Source: Lasiosphaeris hirsuta (Eukaryota > Ascomycota > Sordariomycetes > Sordariales > Lasiosphaeriaceae). From it: DNA of 64,000 nt. Shown here piece by piece: positions 54,205 to 64,000 of the stretch. Position 1 is the first letter of the stretch, and each line of letters opens with the position of its first letter. The stretch lies in contig JAUKUA010000001.1 of the NCBI GenBank assembly GCA_030549175.1, positions 8,060,001-8,124,000 on the forward strand, in the 5' to 3' direction. The notes below the pieces were generated by a model that searched no databases, was not told where the DNA came from, and was given only the letters and a program-made list of their open reading frames with translations. A program made the translations under genes and the position numbers.

Positions 54205-55030
54205 GGTTTCAATATGCCTAGTAGGCCAGAGCGGCGCGGCAATGTCGAAGCTGACGTCTGCTGAAGGTGTGTTGAAATTGTGAATGTTTTCCGTGGCGAA
54301 ATTCTCGCTCTCGACTTGCTGATTGTCAGATTGTCTCCAAGTTTCATCACCAACATTTCCCTTGAAGTGGGGACATGCAAACCTTTAAACACTTTTGGTG
54401 CTTTCTTTGCCCGAAGCGTGAGAAGGAGATGTCTTATATTCATGTCAGCTAAGTTTTGTCCAAACTCCCACCGTGTCAAATACCACATGGCGCCATTTCC
54501 ATATGCCATATGTTTCCAAGATAGTCACTCATTTGCCACTGAACAGGCCCGCTTGAAAGCGGTAGCCATTATCTACGAACGGGTGACTTCTTCCACTTCA
54601 GCTGTCTCTCCTAGATTATGAGCGCAGAAAGGTACCCCCTGTCATCTAACCCGTCTGCATTGGAGTTCGATGCGACGACTAACTGGATCCCATGATACTA
54701 AAATGACGATTACCAGATATATCAGGCCCGGAGGGCGCAGGAGAGGCTCCAGAGAGCGCAGCCATGGCGGTGACGGCGATTGGTGCCCCTATCGAGTGTG
54801 GCTGATGCGGTAGTCGTGATGGCCGTCGACATCTGTGAAGCTAAGTGCATAGGGAGTGGGAGAGTTAGGCGGCATCATACCACTGACATAGGTAACTGAG
54901 GAAATGACACTTGGTTAGTCCTAGGTATATCCACCTCTTTCATCGGCGAGATACCGTGCACGTCAAAGGATATAACATTTGCGGAGCACAATCGGCATTT
55001 TGTCGAGTCAATTACAGCCTGGTTATATGA
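54205..55030. other. Unassigned stretch
   Basis: Open frames on both strands at 54.1-54.6 kb have no recognisable family feature. From 54.7 kb the sequence seems non-coding. Confidence 0.35.
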
Positions 55031-55061
55031 GACGAATCTGGGCACACGAAATTTCCTTTTT
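55031..55061 (+). repeat. Left arm of a perfect 31-bp inverted repeat
   Basis: Begins GACGAATCTGGGCACACGAA and ends TTTCCTTTTT. Its exact reverse complement is at 60463-60493. Just inside each arm are several CCTGAGC/GGTGAGC words, like subterminal repeats of hAT elements. Confidence 0.85.
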
Positions 55062-55540
55062 CGTTCGTAGTCCTGAGCTGGGGTGAGCTGTGGCTGGTTT
55101 ACCCTGAGCTTTCCCTGATTCTTCCCTAAGCTAGGGTATTGATCCTATCCATGGCCGCTGCTCAGCCTTAGAGGCCCGTTTTCAGTCCCCACGGCTAAAG
55201 TTTTCTTTTGGTGGAAAAAGTAGGTGACGCGGAACCCATAGGAATTGCTCCCTAGGTAAGAATTCTAATTAGGATGTAACGTGTATACTGCGTGTTTGTG
55301 TGACGCGTGTCATGTGTGTAAAAATCGCCCCTGATGAAGAATTGGGGGTACACTAAAAATGACTTTACCACCGATCCCCACCTTTAGAATACTGAACATC
55401 ATTTTGGGTCACTTCTGGGCCTTGAACCTATTTCTTAACTACAAAACCCACCCCCGGCCTAGCGATCCCATTTTTGGGTCACTAACCCTAAATTTAGGTT
55501 ACCGAACCAACTTCTGGGCTACTGATTCCGCTTCTAGAAT

Positions 55541-55730
55541 ATACCAGTACATGGATTAGGACGGTATGTGATATCCTAGCTCAGAATTTAGGATGGTATA
55601 TGATAAACCAGCACATTGGCGGTACCAGCACATGATGATACTAGATAGGATATCTTAAAGTATACCAGTACATGCCCTGGGATAGTACACAATATCCTAG
55701 CTCGGATTTCGGGTTAGTATACGATATTTC
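55541..55730. repeat. Imperfect direct repeat, about 65 bp
   Basis: Copy 1 (about 55541-55605) and copy 2 (about 55660-55725) share ATACCAGTACATG, ATATCCTAGCTC and GGTATA/AGTATA-TGATAT words. Upstream at 55.37-55.53 kb there are several TTTTGGGTCAC-like units as well. Probably remnants of a satellite or a decayed element. Confidence 0.5.
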
Positions 55731-55738
55731 TGGCATAT

Positions 55739-56342
55739 ATGTGACGACCTATGTGACCCGAACCCTGAAGACAGAGTTCTTGACTATGGCTGACACGTAA
55801 GAGGTACATACACTCTAATAAGGCGTGCAAACGAAAGGTGCGAGTGAGGTAGATCACGAGGATCGTAAACAGTCAAAGGAATGAATTGTTCTGTTGACTC
55901 GTGCTTGCTTGAGCTTGGTTTCAATCTAGATACAGGAGAGGAGAGGGGCTGATATAGGTGTGTGAGAGGCTTCCACAACCTTCTACTACTAATACAATTG
56001 TGGAATAGTAAAGTCCAACCTCTTCGAAGCAGTTCGAAGTGGCCGGGAGCTTTCGCAAGCAGTTCCACTGGAACTGCTTGGCCGAAGCCGGTGGCTTCGA
56101 GGTGCGCAGGGACTGCACACCCTGCACCGCAGTGGCCCCCAGCCACTGCAGCACAGTGATTCTAGAGGCTATATCTCAACACATACAGAATGTTACAACT
56201 TATACTATGTACTTAGCCACCGCCTCCCTAACAGGCCCACAATAGGCTACATTTATTCTTATACTCTAACTCTCTAAATATAGTAGTGAGCGCGTATTAT
56301 GTCTAACAAGTTACAGCTGCGGGCGAAATTGGCGTCCTGTCA
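55739..56342. mobile_element. Possible solo LTR
   Basis: A 600-bp non-coding block opens TGTGACGACCTATGTGACCC and closes near GTCCTGTCAC, i.e. with TG and CA near the ends. The opening recalls TGTGACACAGG of the insert at 47.73 kb. No target duplication found. Confidence 0.25.
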
Positions 56343-56789
56343 CTTACACGGTTCTGCTGTAATATAGAGACGCACGGACGCGCCGGACCATAGTATCACA
56401 CAATAGATTGGATTTTATTCCCACGCTGTAGGTAGCATCATGGGCGGATACTTCGTCATTCCCTGGATTTGGGGCGCAGGCAGCAATGGAGGCCATGTTA
56501 GATGCTCGAGGAGAACCCGGGATGGGAGAGAGATACATACACAACCATCCTGGTTCCAACTTGTCAAAGTCTCCCCATAGCCGCAGCGTAGAACCCTTAT
56601 CTTCTTGCACTTATACGGCAAAAGCGCTCTGCTTCTACCCATCGTCGCCCTGAAGAATCCTCCTTGCAGTGGAGCTGTAAGAAAGAAAGGGGTCCCTGGC
56701 ATCTGGTCAGCCTGAGCCACTGCGGTGACGAAGGCTGAATCTTGCGGTAGCGTCTATAAAGAAGAAGGTTCTGGCTGGAAGTCAGAATC

Positions 56790-57720
56790 ACAGGAGACAT
56801 CACACAAGCAATACAATCAAGCAGCTGCAACCTCATCAATTGAACTAAATCCAGTGTGCAGTGTTTCTGACAAGAGCCCGCTAGCCAAAGCCTGCGTTCC
56901 AGCCGTGCTAGCATGGGTCACCTTATGCCCAATCAGCCCGCCCATGGCTGAGAACTTATTGTAGTCCGTGTCAACTGCCTAGATCATACTACCGCCGAAG
57001 TCGACCTCGTTCGCCCAAGCCAGCTTCAGCTCGAATATGTCACCGTTGTCGTATGAGACCACATACTAATTGCGATCAAAGACAAGGTACCCCACGGCGG
57101 CTTCGGGATCCAACCCCAGCTTCAGGTTCGGCACTCGCTTCAGGATAGCCTAGATCTCGTGTACATATGGACGCCGCTTGTGTCGGAGCATGGCCTTCGG
57201 CGCGTGTGCACCGAAGAGGGGCATCCGGAGGTGGAGCAGCCGAGGTTGGCGGGCTCGAGGGACTATCTATAGAAGGCTATAACTGAAAGGATTTGATAGC
57301 CGACGCGCCGCAAGAGCTAGGTAACCACCTAGGTCTTGGCCAGGTTCGTGTTCGCCTGAGCGATGGCGCCAATGGAGTTGTTGCGGTCCAGAATGCCGTG
57401 GAGGTCGTAGCACATGAGGTTTGTCCAGTCGGCGTATCTGAGCTAACTTGGCATGTCAGACTAACGCGGATAGCAGAAGGCGGAGGAATGGTAAAGGTCA
57501 GGCTGAGACGTCGCGGCTAAGCATGAAAGAGCGACTACAGCATCTTCGTCAGGAGCGTGAAGCTTGCAGTGTTGTCGGGCTTTCCCTCGTGGTCTGGCGC
57601 GCTGGGGTACTCTAAGTCGAGGTTGAGCTATCAAATCCTTACTTGTTGAGGAGCTTTACGACACCATCGGCAAAAATTTGGCGGCTGGCGGCTGGGTGTG
57701 GGAAAATTCGCCAAGGCAGG
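56790..57720 (-). pseudogene. GH18 chitinase relic
   Basis: Minus-strand pieces in several frames match family 18 chitinases in order: RQIFADGVVKLLNK.GFD, LNLDLEYPSAPDHEGKPDNT (carrying the DxE end of the DxxDxDxE motif), ASFTLLTKML, ADWTNLMCYDLHGILDRNNS with IGAIAQANTNLAKT, then VPNLKLGLDPEAAVGYLVFD and WANEVDFGGSMI with a stop for the expected Trp. About eight stops and several frameshifts. The N-terminal chitin-binding part is absent. The original would have hydrolysed chitin; this copy cannot. Confidence 0.7.
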
Positions 57721-58095
57721 TAGGTTGAAGGGCACTAAGACAAGAGAGAATACATTTAGGCGAAAGCGGCAACTCGAAGGAAAGTAAACTTATCAACCTC
57801 GTGAACCAACCGCTATTTGAGAGGGAGCCTTCGAGGACAACTCACACATAGGTACTATAATTCTCTATTTTGAGGTTGTGAGCAGCAAAAAGGCCAGGGG
57901 GTGAAATGGCATATACTAGTTCTGTGGTTTATTACTATAGAAAAATTCAAGGTGCAATATTCCCAATGGCAACCTATCGTAGAAATGGAGCCTCAGAATA
58001 TCAGGTGTCAATTTGAGCTCTATAGGATAGGCACATAGTCGTCTATATAGTGATGGGGACTTGTAAAAAAAAAAGTTTGCAGCATCCCGGCTTGC

Positions 58096-59462
58096 TCAAT
58101 TTGTCTGGCCAACAAAAACTACAATGACCGCAGCATACGCTGCGCTGGACATGACCATCTCCTGATTGCTGCCTTTGGAGACGAGCGAGACGTACACCGC
58201 GAATAGGAGAACAAACAAGGAAGCTGAGAGCAGCCGAGCCCACTTGGGTTCCACATAGGAGAGGACGACCATAGGCACGATGAGGAAGAGGGAAGCCATG
58301 ATCGTGACCAGAAGCCGCGACAGATAGTCCACGAAAGCGGTGATTTGATGTTGAATAGGGCGGCTTACACCTTCAAGGTCCTTGCCCGTATCGTCGTCCA
58401 TGCGCGTACCCGTCACACCCGGGGTCCGTTGCTCATAGAGTTCGTCGTGGTCTTGAGCGTCGTCATGTCCCTTCTCGAGATCCAGAAATTGACCTTTAGT
58501 AGAGTGTGATGAAGATCCCGCCCCGTATCGATGCGCAGAGGGAGGGGAGAAGGTGCTCCGGGCTTGTAGTCCATTGGAGGCGCTGGTTCTTGAGATGGTC
58601 TTTGTGATCAGAACACGAATCGGGTCAGGCTCCACGCCGAGTGCGGTGGGCGTTAGGTCGAGAAACCCTAGGGCATCTGGTGCGTCCTTGTAGTATCTAT
58701 TTCGCAGCCTGTCGCTCAGAGTCTGCACAAGCTCGCCGCGCCCCTCCATGTCGGGGCGCTTCATTTGGGAAATATCGCGGAATCTAATAATAGACTCCTC
58801 TAGAGCACGTTAGCTCCGCGTTTGCCCTGAGATGGTTAGACGGGATGTTTACGAACGATATTCCTTGAGCAGTGTACGAAGTTGAGTAGTCTGCTTCGGG
58901 GCCACCTCTCCACTTTGCCTGCCAATGGCCTGATCCAGGCCAACTAGCTCGTCCTGGAGGTGGTATAGATTGAGTAGGCTAAGACTCTCGAAGCGCTTGA
59001 ACTTGTACCACAAGCACGGGATTCACCTCGAACAAATTTGAAGAGTGTCCGTGCTGTAATTGGGTCGAGTTGTTGAGCGGAGTCGGGGGAAGTTGATCCA
59101 GCCATGGGGATGAGCTGTCGCGGAACCTGATGTTTGGGTAGATCCTTTGGTACAAATCGAGGTGTAGGTCGTTGAGGCGCCGAGAGTGGGTCGTCATCCG
59201 AATCATTACCGTTTTGCGGCGTCGGCGGTTCTACTGCTGTTACCATGACTTCTGGCACGACCGTTTTTCGCTCGCCCATTTCTTGTGCTGGCCCCTTAGC
59301 TTTCGGCCCCTCTGTACTTGAAGGCTTGGGGATGGTGCCGGAAGCCGTAGTATCTGTGTAGTTCCCCAGTAGCTGTCGCCCGAGAGATTTAAGAAACTTG
59401 TATCGGGCTGCATCTCTTGTCCCTGAACCGGAGCTATTTGACTCCGCGGCATTCGAATCCAT
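58096..59462 (-). CDS. DUF6594-type membrane protein, probably frameshifted
   Basis: The N-terminal part (59462 to about 59000) is a disordered Ser/Pro-rich leader. The core LWYKFKRFESLSLLNLYHLQ then DELVGLDQAIGRQSGEVAPK matches the conserved DUF6594 start, but it lies in a different frame from the leader. A 1-2 base indel near 59015 (LFEVNPVLVV switches to YKFKRFES) explains this better than any intron. After an intron near 58.8 kb (GTTCGTAA...CTCTAG) the frame 58764-58096 is intact, with three C-terminal membrane segments (LLVTIMASLFLIVPMVVLSY, LLSASLFVLLFAVYVSL, SSAAYAAVIVVFV), as in the family. Function unknown. I annotate the whole locus as one gene with doubtful integrity. Confidence 0.55.
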
Positions 59463-60003
59463 CCTGGACTCACTCAGTGGGGGACAGCCAGTAAAGGTCT
59501 AGAGAGGAATTTCGAAGTCTGGTAAATGGCAAGGTACGATAATGTGTGAGAGAGGCGCCAAAAGAGTGTAATGAACACTAAAGTTGATGGAATAAGGGGT
59601 TCTTGGAATCGGAGCTGGTGGGTAGGTTAGTTGGGCACCAACACCTGAAAATCTGTAGCACCCAATTTGACCTATTTTGGTGACCGGCAAGGTCACCGCT
59701 AATAAGCCGCTTCTGGTCGCCCTCTACTATGGCGCGTAATCGGCGTAATCCGTTGTAGCGCCCTGATAAGATCTATCTTATAAAAGTCAAGTAACATAAT
59801 CCGAACTCCTCCATGGGGTCACAAACATTGGTGCGAGTGCTATGCAGGGGTTGTGGGCAGGGGAGGACACCAGTTGTAATCATGGAATCCAAGTACTTCT
59901 AGTAATTTCTAAGCGATAATTAATACCTCCGAATAAATCCCACCATTCCACCACTCAATCCACCATTCAATCCACCATCCAATCTATTATTGCAACCGCA
60001 ACG
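59463..60003. other. Intergenic region
   Basis: Promoter side of the DUF6594 locus; no gene supported. Short CCACCATTCAATC-type repeats occur at about 59940-59985. Confidence 0.35.
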
Positions 60004-60270
60004 ATGGCCGAACCCGCGGGCGCGCGCCGTTTGATTTTGAACCTTCTGAATCCAGCCGACGAGCAAGCCAACCAGCCAGTCCCGCAGCCAACTACGCAGA
60101 CAGTCCCAGAGCCAACTACGCAACCACCTTCCGCCCCACAATGCAGGCTGAGAGCGATAGAAATAAGCCGAACGGATAGGATTCTAATCCGGGCTCTCTG
60201 TGAGATTGCAGGCCTTTCATACGAAGAAATAACGTGTGTGATAAGCGAGTTGACCAGACAAGCAAGTTGA
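60004..60270 (+). CDS. 88-aa ORF with transposase-type helix-turn-helix
   Basis: The frame opens MAEPAGARRLILNLLNPADE, has a Pro/Thr/Gln repeat (QPTTQTVPEPTTQ) and ends with ISRTDRILIRALCEIAGLSY EEIT. That segment resembles the N-terminal HTH of fungal Tc1/mariner-like transposases (SRDDRxRIxxLRxxAGxSYxxIA). No catalytic domain follows, so it is probably a truncated transposase start, though the short frame itself is intact. Confidence 0.4.
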   Translation: MAEPAGARRLILNLLNPADEQANQPVPQPTTQTVPEPTTQPPSAPQCRLRAIEISRTDRILIRALCEIAGLSYEEITCVISELTRQAS

Positions 60271-60462
60271 CCACTCCACCAAAATTGGGTAGCAGGCACG
60301 CAAAAGACGTTGATAATTTGTTAGCGACCTTAACAACTGCCCGCAGCGTGCCGAAAATGGTAATTAGGGTGAGCAAAGGTGAGCCAGCCTGAGCAAATCC
60401 TAAGCAGGGACTGAGCCGAGCCTGAGCCAGGGTGAGCAACGTCACGTGCTCAAGATACGAAA

Positions 60463-60493
60463 AAAAGGAAATTTCGTGTGCCCAGATTCGTCG
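60463..60493 (-). repeat. Right arm of the perfect 31-bp inverted repeat
   Basis: Exact reverse complement of 55031-55061. Inside it (60365-60450) are GGTGAGC, CCTGAGC and GAGCC words in series, mirroring the left side. Confidence 0.85.
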
Positions 60494-60780
60494 CACATTA
60501 CAGCTGATTCGCTGCCTAGGTGCTTCACCCTAGCTGCTTTGTCCCAGGCCACAACACAGTCGATTTACATGCTCTCCAATATTGTTTATGTGTGTCAGAG
60601 TTTTTGGTGATTTGACAATACTACATATATGGCAAGCTTAAAAGCAAAAGCTGTCCAGTCGCTCGCCATCCATCTTGATCACCAGCATCGACAAGCAAAA
60701 ACCACCACACACAAATCCTCTACCACCATCGCAAGACAAGAGCACCCACTCTACACCACCCAGCACCGACAACTGCCACC

Positions 60781-61056
60781 ATGTGCATCAAGAAAAATGT
60801 CTGGTACAACTGCCGCAAGCAGGCCTTCGATCGGGACGAGCACGGACTGAACAATTCCATCATTTTGGAATCTTGCGCAAGGAACCAGCAATGTGCTTCC
60901 CGACCGACGCAAAACCCGATATCGTCCTGGACAAGCCCTGCCCTCGGTGCCGGGAGTACCAGAAGAAGGCTGCGGAGAAGACCCCAACTGATACACCGAC
61001 ATAAGGTCTGGGAGATGGCGAAGGCAGACGCCACTTGGCGAGAGGTGATGCGGTAG
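60781..61056 (+). pseudogene. Small MCxK...CPRC protein gene, frameshifted
   Basis: It opens MCIKKNVWYNCRKQAFDRDE in one frame. At about 60890 the sensible continuation moves to the next frame: CFPTDAKPDIVLDKPCPRCR then EYQKKAAEK and a stop. A one-base change near AGCAATGTGCTTC would join them into a protein of about 75 residues with paired cysteines at both ends, like the broken gene at 53.7-54.2 kb. It may also be translated as the 91-residue frame to 61056, but that tail is basic and unlike a conserved protein. Confidence 0.4.
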
Positions 61057-61382
61057 CTACCTACCTAGCCATAACAATAGGCGAATATTCAGACATGCCC
61101 TTGGTTGATGGCTAAGGTAGGGGAATTGGACTTCACAATAACCCTCTAGCAACCTAATAACTCAAATACACAAAACCTTTGACCAAAACTTGTCCTCTTC
61201 ATTATTGTTGACACTCTAATCATTTTCCACGTGAGTTCTTTGTTCCAACTTTCTCAGCCCAACCCCAGTCAACCCCACGGCCGCATTGCTTGTCAATATG
61301 TAAGTAACCAAGACGCCAAGTATCCTCGGCGTCGTCAGAAAGAAAGCGGACCATGCTAGCCGCAACAAAAAAGCAAAAAAGA

Positions 61383-61481
61383 TGCCACGTGTGAGGCTCG
61401 AACTCACGACCTTTGGATGTCCCTGATGTTTAACCAGATCATATTATGAGACCAACGCTCTACCAACTGAGCCAACATGGC
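61383..61481 (-). tRNA. tRNA-Met (CAT), elongator type, with a 26-nt intron
   Basis: On the minus strand the acceptor stem GCCATGT pairs with ACGTGGC, followed by discriminator A. The D-arm is GCTC-AGTTGGTA-GAGC. The anticodon arm TTGGT-CTCATAA-TCCAA has the T31-T39 mismatch usual in elongator Met. The T-arm is GTGAG-TTCGAGC-CTCAC. Anticodon CAT. The intron sits between positions 37 and 38, the canonical place, and is 26 nt long (mature RNA 73 nt). Confidence 0.93.
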
Positions 61482-61910
61482 ATACAACTATTTGGTATCC
61501 GTAACCGCCTAGTCGCGCCTTGTGTACTTTCACGCGGAATTCAGAACTGTTCAATAATTCGAAAATAACCAACCTCATCTTAAATGGACACTGACTGAAG
61601 CCCTGTCCCTCAATTACAATCTATCCATTATTTTCAGTGCAGAAAAGCAGTTTCCACCATGATGCAAATTGCTCAAAGGATAGAAACCTGTTGACCAAAA
61701 AGTCCAACAAGCATCAAGGCCCCAGGTCCCGGAGTCACCAACAGCAAAATCAGGTTCAACTCTCCAATCAAATCCTATTCCACAAACGAATTACCAATGT
61801 CACACCCAAACATCAAAAACTCCAGATCAGTGTATGTAGTATACATCCCGCCACTCACCCAGCCGCCCACCAACCCGTTGCAACCCCAAAACAATGCATC
61901 CCGTGTCAAC

Positions 61911-64000
61911 CTACGTCCTCCACCCCCAATCCCTGACATGATCCCGATGGGCATACCCGACCCTAGCCTGCAGCCCCAACCCAACCGCCTCGCCGCCGCC
62001 CCAGCCGCCGGTGCGGATCGCGCTGACAGCAAACACCTGGTCCTGGGGCACGCTGCCGTTCATGCCCCAGACGGCGAGCGTCTCCTCGCGGCGGCGGCGC
62101 TTGAGCCGCTCCCAGCCCATCTGGAAGCCCATGGTGACGTGCAGGCCGTCGCGGAAGTAGGCGTGCAGCTCATTGACGGGCAGCCACTCGGCACCGCGGC
62201 CCATGAGGCCGAAGATGTTGCCGTCGGCGAGCAGCGCGGCCACGCCGGCGATACTCCCAGAAGTGATGCGGGGCAGGATGTTGGCGCGCGGCAGCGCCAG
62301 CCAGCCAGCCGCGCTGAAGACCAGGGCCGCGGCCAGCAGGGCCTGCAGCACGCGGGTGGCGACGGGGTCCTGGACGACGCGGCGCGCGGCGCCGCTGTCG
62401 AGCGAGTCGACCGTGATGCGCGCGGGGAAGGCGGCGACCGAGGCGTTGCCCATGATGGCGCCCTCGGTGTCGAGCGGGAAGAGGGCGGCCCCCCCGGCGC
62501 CCGGGGTCGTCGGACGCCGGTTCCACATGTTGACAATCTGCGCGCGGATCAGCGTGTGCTGGCGGTCGATGGCCTCGGAGACAGAGCCGAGGGCGGGGGC
62601 GGAGCCCAGGTCGGGCAGGGCGATGGCGAAGCGCGAGGAGACGAGCGAGGTGAAGAAGGGGTCGAGTAGGTGGGGCGTGGGGAGCTTGACCAGGTCGTCG
62701 TAATCGAGATTGCCGTCGATGGCGATGGGGACGACGGTGAGCGTCGAATCGTCCCGGACTGGGGGGTTGGTCTCGTCGATATCGAGGTTGCCGCCAATGA
62801 AGCGGACGTTGGTGTTGAGCTGCATCATGGTCTCGTTGCAGGTGAGGGCGAATACAGATTTTACCGTGGTGAGGTTGGTTCCTGCGTTTTGCAGCTGGCC
62901 CCAGACCCAGATCCAGCGGGATATGGTGGAGTTGCCAATCGTAATAGGCTTGTAAGATCCGGCGCCGAAGAAGGGATTCGGGTCGGTGGCCGGTTCAGGA
63001 ACGCCATTGAGGCCGTCCAGTGTCAGTCCAGTGTTGATGACGATGCTGTTGTCCTGATTCACGCCTCCTTGACCAGGTATGGTCACTCGCAGGGGATTAC
63101 CAGTACCCGCAAGCGTGGGCGACACGGTGAGGTTTATTGCGAGCTCAGACTGCTGATATTTCTTGCACGTCAACACTGACCGAACAGCTGGGAGAGCCGC
63201 GGAGATGACGATGTCGTCGGGCAAGTCCCTCATATCCTCGGGGATACTCGCCAAACCTAGAGAAGGGAAAGCCAGTTCCTCAAATGTAAACTGGGGATAC
63301 GAAATATTTCCGTTGAGCACAAGCGAGGCGAGAACGGTGCCGTTTTGACAAGTGGTGCAAAAGCTAGAGTCCGGTACTCCGTTGCTCTGGGAGAAGAAGT
63401 CCTGGCTCAAAAGTTGGGCAGATGCCGTGACGGGCACCGTTGCGATCGTGAATAGCGACGCCGCAAAGATGGCAAACAGGGCCGAGACGAACGCGGCAAC
63501 GCTTGCGCCTCCAACAGCAAGATTGCGAGACTTGATAGCCTCGTAAAGAACGACCGGGAACGCCTTGTCGACAAGATTGAGACTGATAGTATGCTCAAAA
63601 GTTGCGCCGCGGCTCAACGCCAGGTACGGAGCCAAACTCCGTGTTGCAAAGCCGGCAGCGACAAAGTACATGGTAAGAAAGCCAAAGATCTGTGCCGGGA
63701 GAACGGTCTGCAGAAGGTGGCGGTACGGATTATCGTTGGCGTCATCAAAGCCGCCGTTCTTCTGGGAAAACTGCAGAGTAAGATCCAGCCCAATAATGAG
63801 ACCGATTGTGAGGAGCAGCGCTGTTAGACGCGAAATAGGGTGTAAAAGGATGGGATTCGGGAACTTGTCAGTGGGCTCGACGTAATCGGGGGTCGTCTCC
63901 GGCAGCCCTCGTGTGTTAAAAATCTTGAAATATCCAGAGCCTCGAGACTCGGCTCGCTCGTATGCCTCAACACCTGTGAAAAACTCGGTGCCCGACAGTC
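61911..64000 (-). CDS. DUF3433-domain membrane protein (5' part cut by the window edge)
   Basis: An open frame enters from the right edge and runs to the stop at 61911, covering about 695 codons with no interruption. It contains several membrane segments (SRLTALLLTIGLIIGLDLTL, FGFLTMYFVAAGFATRSLAP, VAAFVSALFAIFAASLFTIA, VLQALLAAALVFSAAGWLAL). Between them is a large extracytosolic region with Cys pairs (FCTTCQ) and several N-glycosylation sequons (NGT, NIS, NLT, NST). This matches the fungal DUF3433 family, which usually has two such halves; only the C-terminal half is here. Function is unknown. The last 40 residues are less conserved-looking and could come from an unrecognised 3' intron. Confidence 0.8.
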   Translation of the reverse strand, partial: LSGTEFFTGVEAYERAESRGSGYFKIFNTRGLPETTPDYVEPTDKFPNPILLHPISRLTALLLTIGLIIGLDLTLQFSQKNGGFDDANDNPYRHLLQTVLPAQIFGFLTMYFVAAGFATRSLAPYLALSRGATFEHTISLNLVDKAFPVVLYEAIKSRNLAVGGASVAAFVSALFAIFAASLFTIATVPVTASAQLLSQDFFSQSNGVPDSSFCTTCQNGTVLASLVLNGNISYPQFTFEELAFPSLGLASIPEDMRDLPDDIVISAALPAVRSVLTCKKYQQSELAINLTVSPTLAGTGNPLRVTIPGQGGVNQDNSIVINTGLTLDGLNGVPEPATDPNPFFGAGSYKPITIGNSTISRWIWVWGQLQNAGTNLTTVKSVFALTCNETMMQLNTNVRFIGGNLDIDETNPPVRDDSTLTVVPIAIDGNLDYDDLVKLPTPHLLDPFFTSLVSSRFAIALPDLGSAPALGSVSEAIDRQHTLIRAQIVNMWNRRPTTPGAGGAALFPLDTEGAIMGNASVAAFPARITVDSLDSGAARRVVQDPVATRVLQALLAAALVFSAAGWLALPRANILPRITSGSIAGVAALLADGNIFGLMGRGAEWLPVNELHAYFRDGLHVTMGFQMGWERLKRRRREETLAVWGMNGSVPQDQVFAVSAIRTGGWGGGEAVGLGLQARVGYAHRDHVRDWGWRT

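Noticed and set aside
54096..54509. 137-codon minus-strand frame
   Set aside because: It overlaps the better-supported MC...CPxC relic in another frame and has no recognisable motif.

Overview
The window is from a filamentous ascomycete, most likely a Sordariomycete-type Pezizomycotina. The genes are GC-rich and carry short introns of about 50-150 nt with GT-AG borders and CTAAC/CTGAY branch points. Product families are typical of moulds: AsaB-like hydroxylase, DUF1996, DUF3433, DUF6594, a Whi5-like repressor, a fungal NLR and a Zn2Cys6 factor. Transposons and several genes carry nonsense codons of the C-to-T/G-to-A kind, as left by repeat-induced point mutation (RIP). I rebuilt the exon structures by hand from reading-frame continuity, splice consensus and family resemblance; none was checked by alignment.

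Layout. 0.5-1.7 kb: AsaB/CmcJ-like oxidoreductase. 2.9-6.5 kb: five-exon NB-ARC/TPR NLR-type receptor. 6.7-8.5 kb (-): methionine permease of the MUP1 type. 9.8-13.1 kb (-): long coiled-coil protein with an N-terminal array of LPxETL octads. 14.6-15.6 kb: short-chain dehydrogenase. 16.4-17.2 kb: zinc-knuckle pseudogene with a stop between its two knuckles. 20.2-22.1 kb: Whi5/Nrm1-like cell-cycle repressor. 24.3-25.6 kb (-): secreted DUF1996 protein. 26.8-28.0 kb (-): conserved fungal protein with a PD-(D/E)XK-like pattern. 29.3-30.6 kb: beta-lactamase/esterase. 30.7-32.9 kb: decayed NACHT-ankyrin gene. 34.0-35.7 kb (-): AAAP amino-acid transporter. 36.6-39.2 kb: amidase. 39.8-41.6 kb: TauD/TfdA dioxygenase. 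42.7-43.2 kb: small Ser/Thr-rich protein. 43.3-45.3 kb (-): Zn2Cys6 factor with an AT-hook-like stretch.

From 46.5 kb the sequence becomes a transposon graveyard. It holds a degenerate hAT element (46.5-50.1 kb) carrying an unrelated insert. Next to it is a pogo/Fot1-type element (50.2-52.8 kb) that itself contains a 435-bp nested MITE with a clear TA target duplication. From 53 to 61 kb there are broken genes (GH18 chitinase, DUF6594, small Cys proteins), a tRNA-like relic and a perfect 31-bp inverted repeat whose arms lie 5.4 kb apart. The window closes with an intron-containing tRNA-Met and a DUF3433 membrane-protein gene that runs off the right edge.

Functionally this is accessory territory: innate-recognition genes (one apparently intact NLR, one dead NACHT-ankyrin), amino-acid importers and scattered tailoring-type enzymes with a local C6 regulator. 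I do not see a core polyketide synthase, NRPS or terpene synthase, so a biosynthetic cluster is not supported. The least expected observations are a roughly 40-bp CCAAT-containing repeat family on both sides of the amidase-dioxygenase pair, GC-AG introns in two genes, and the nested transposon architecture.
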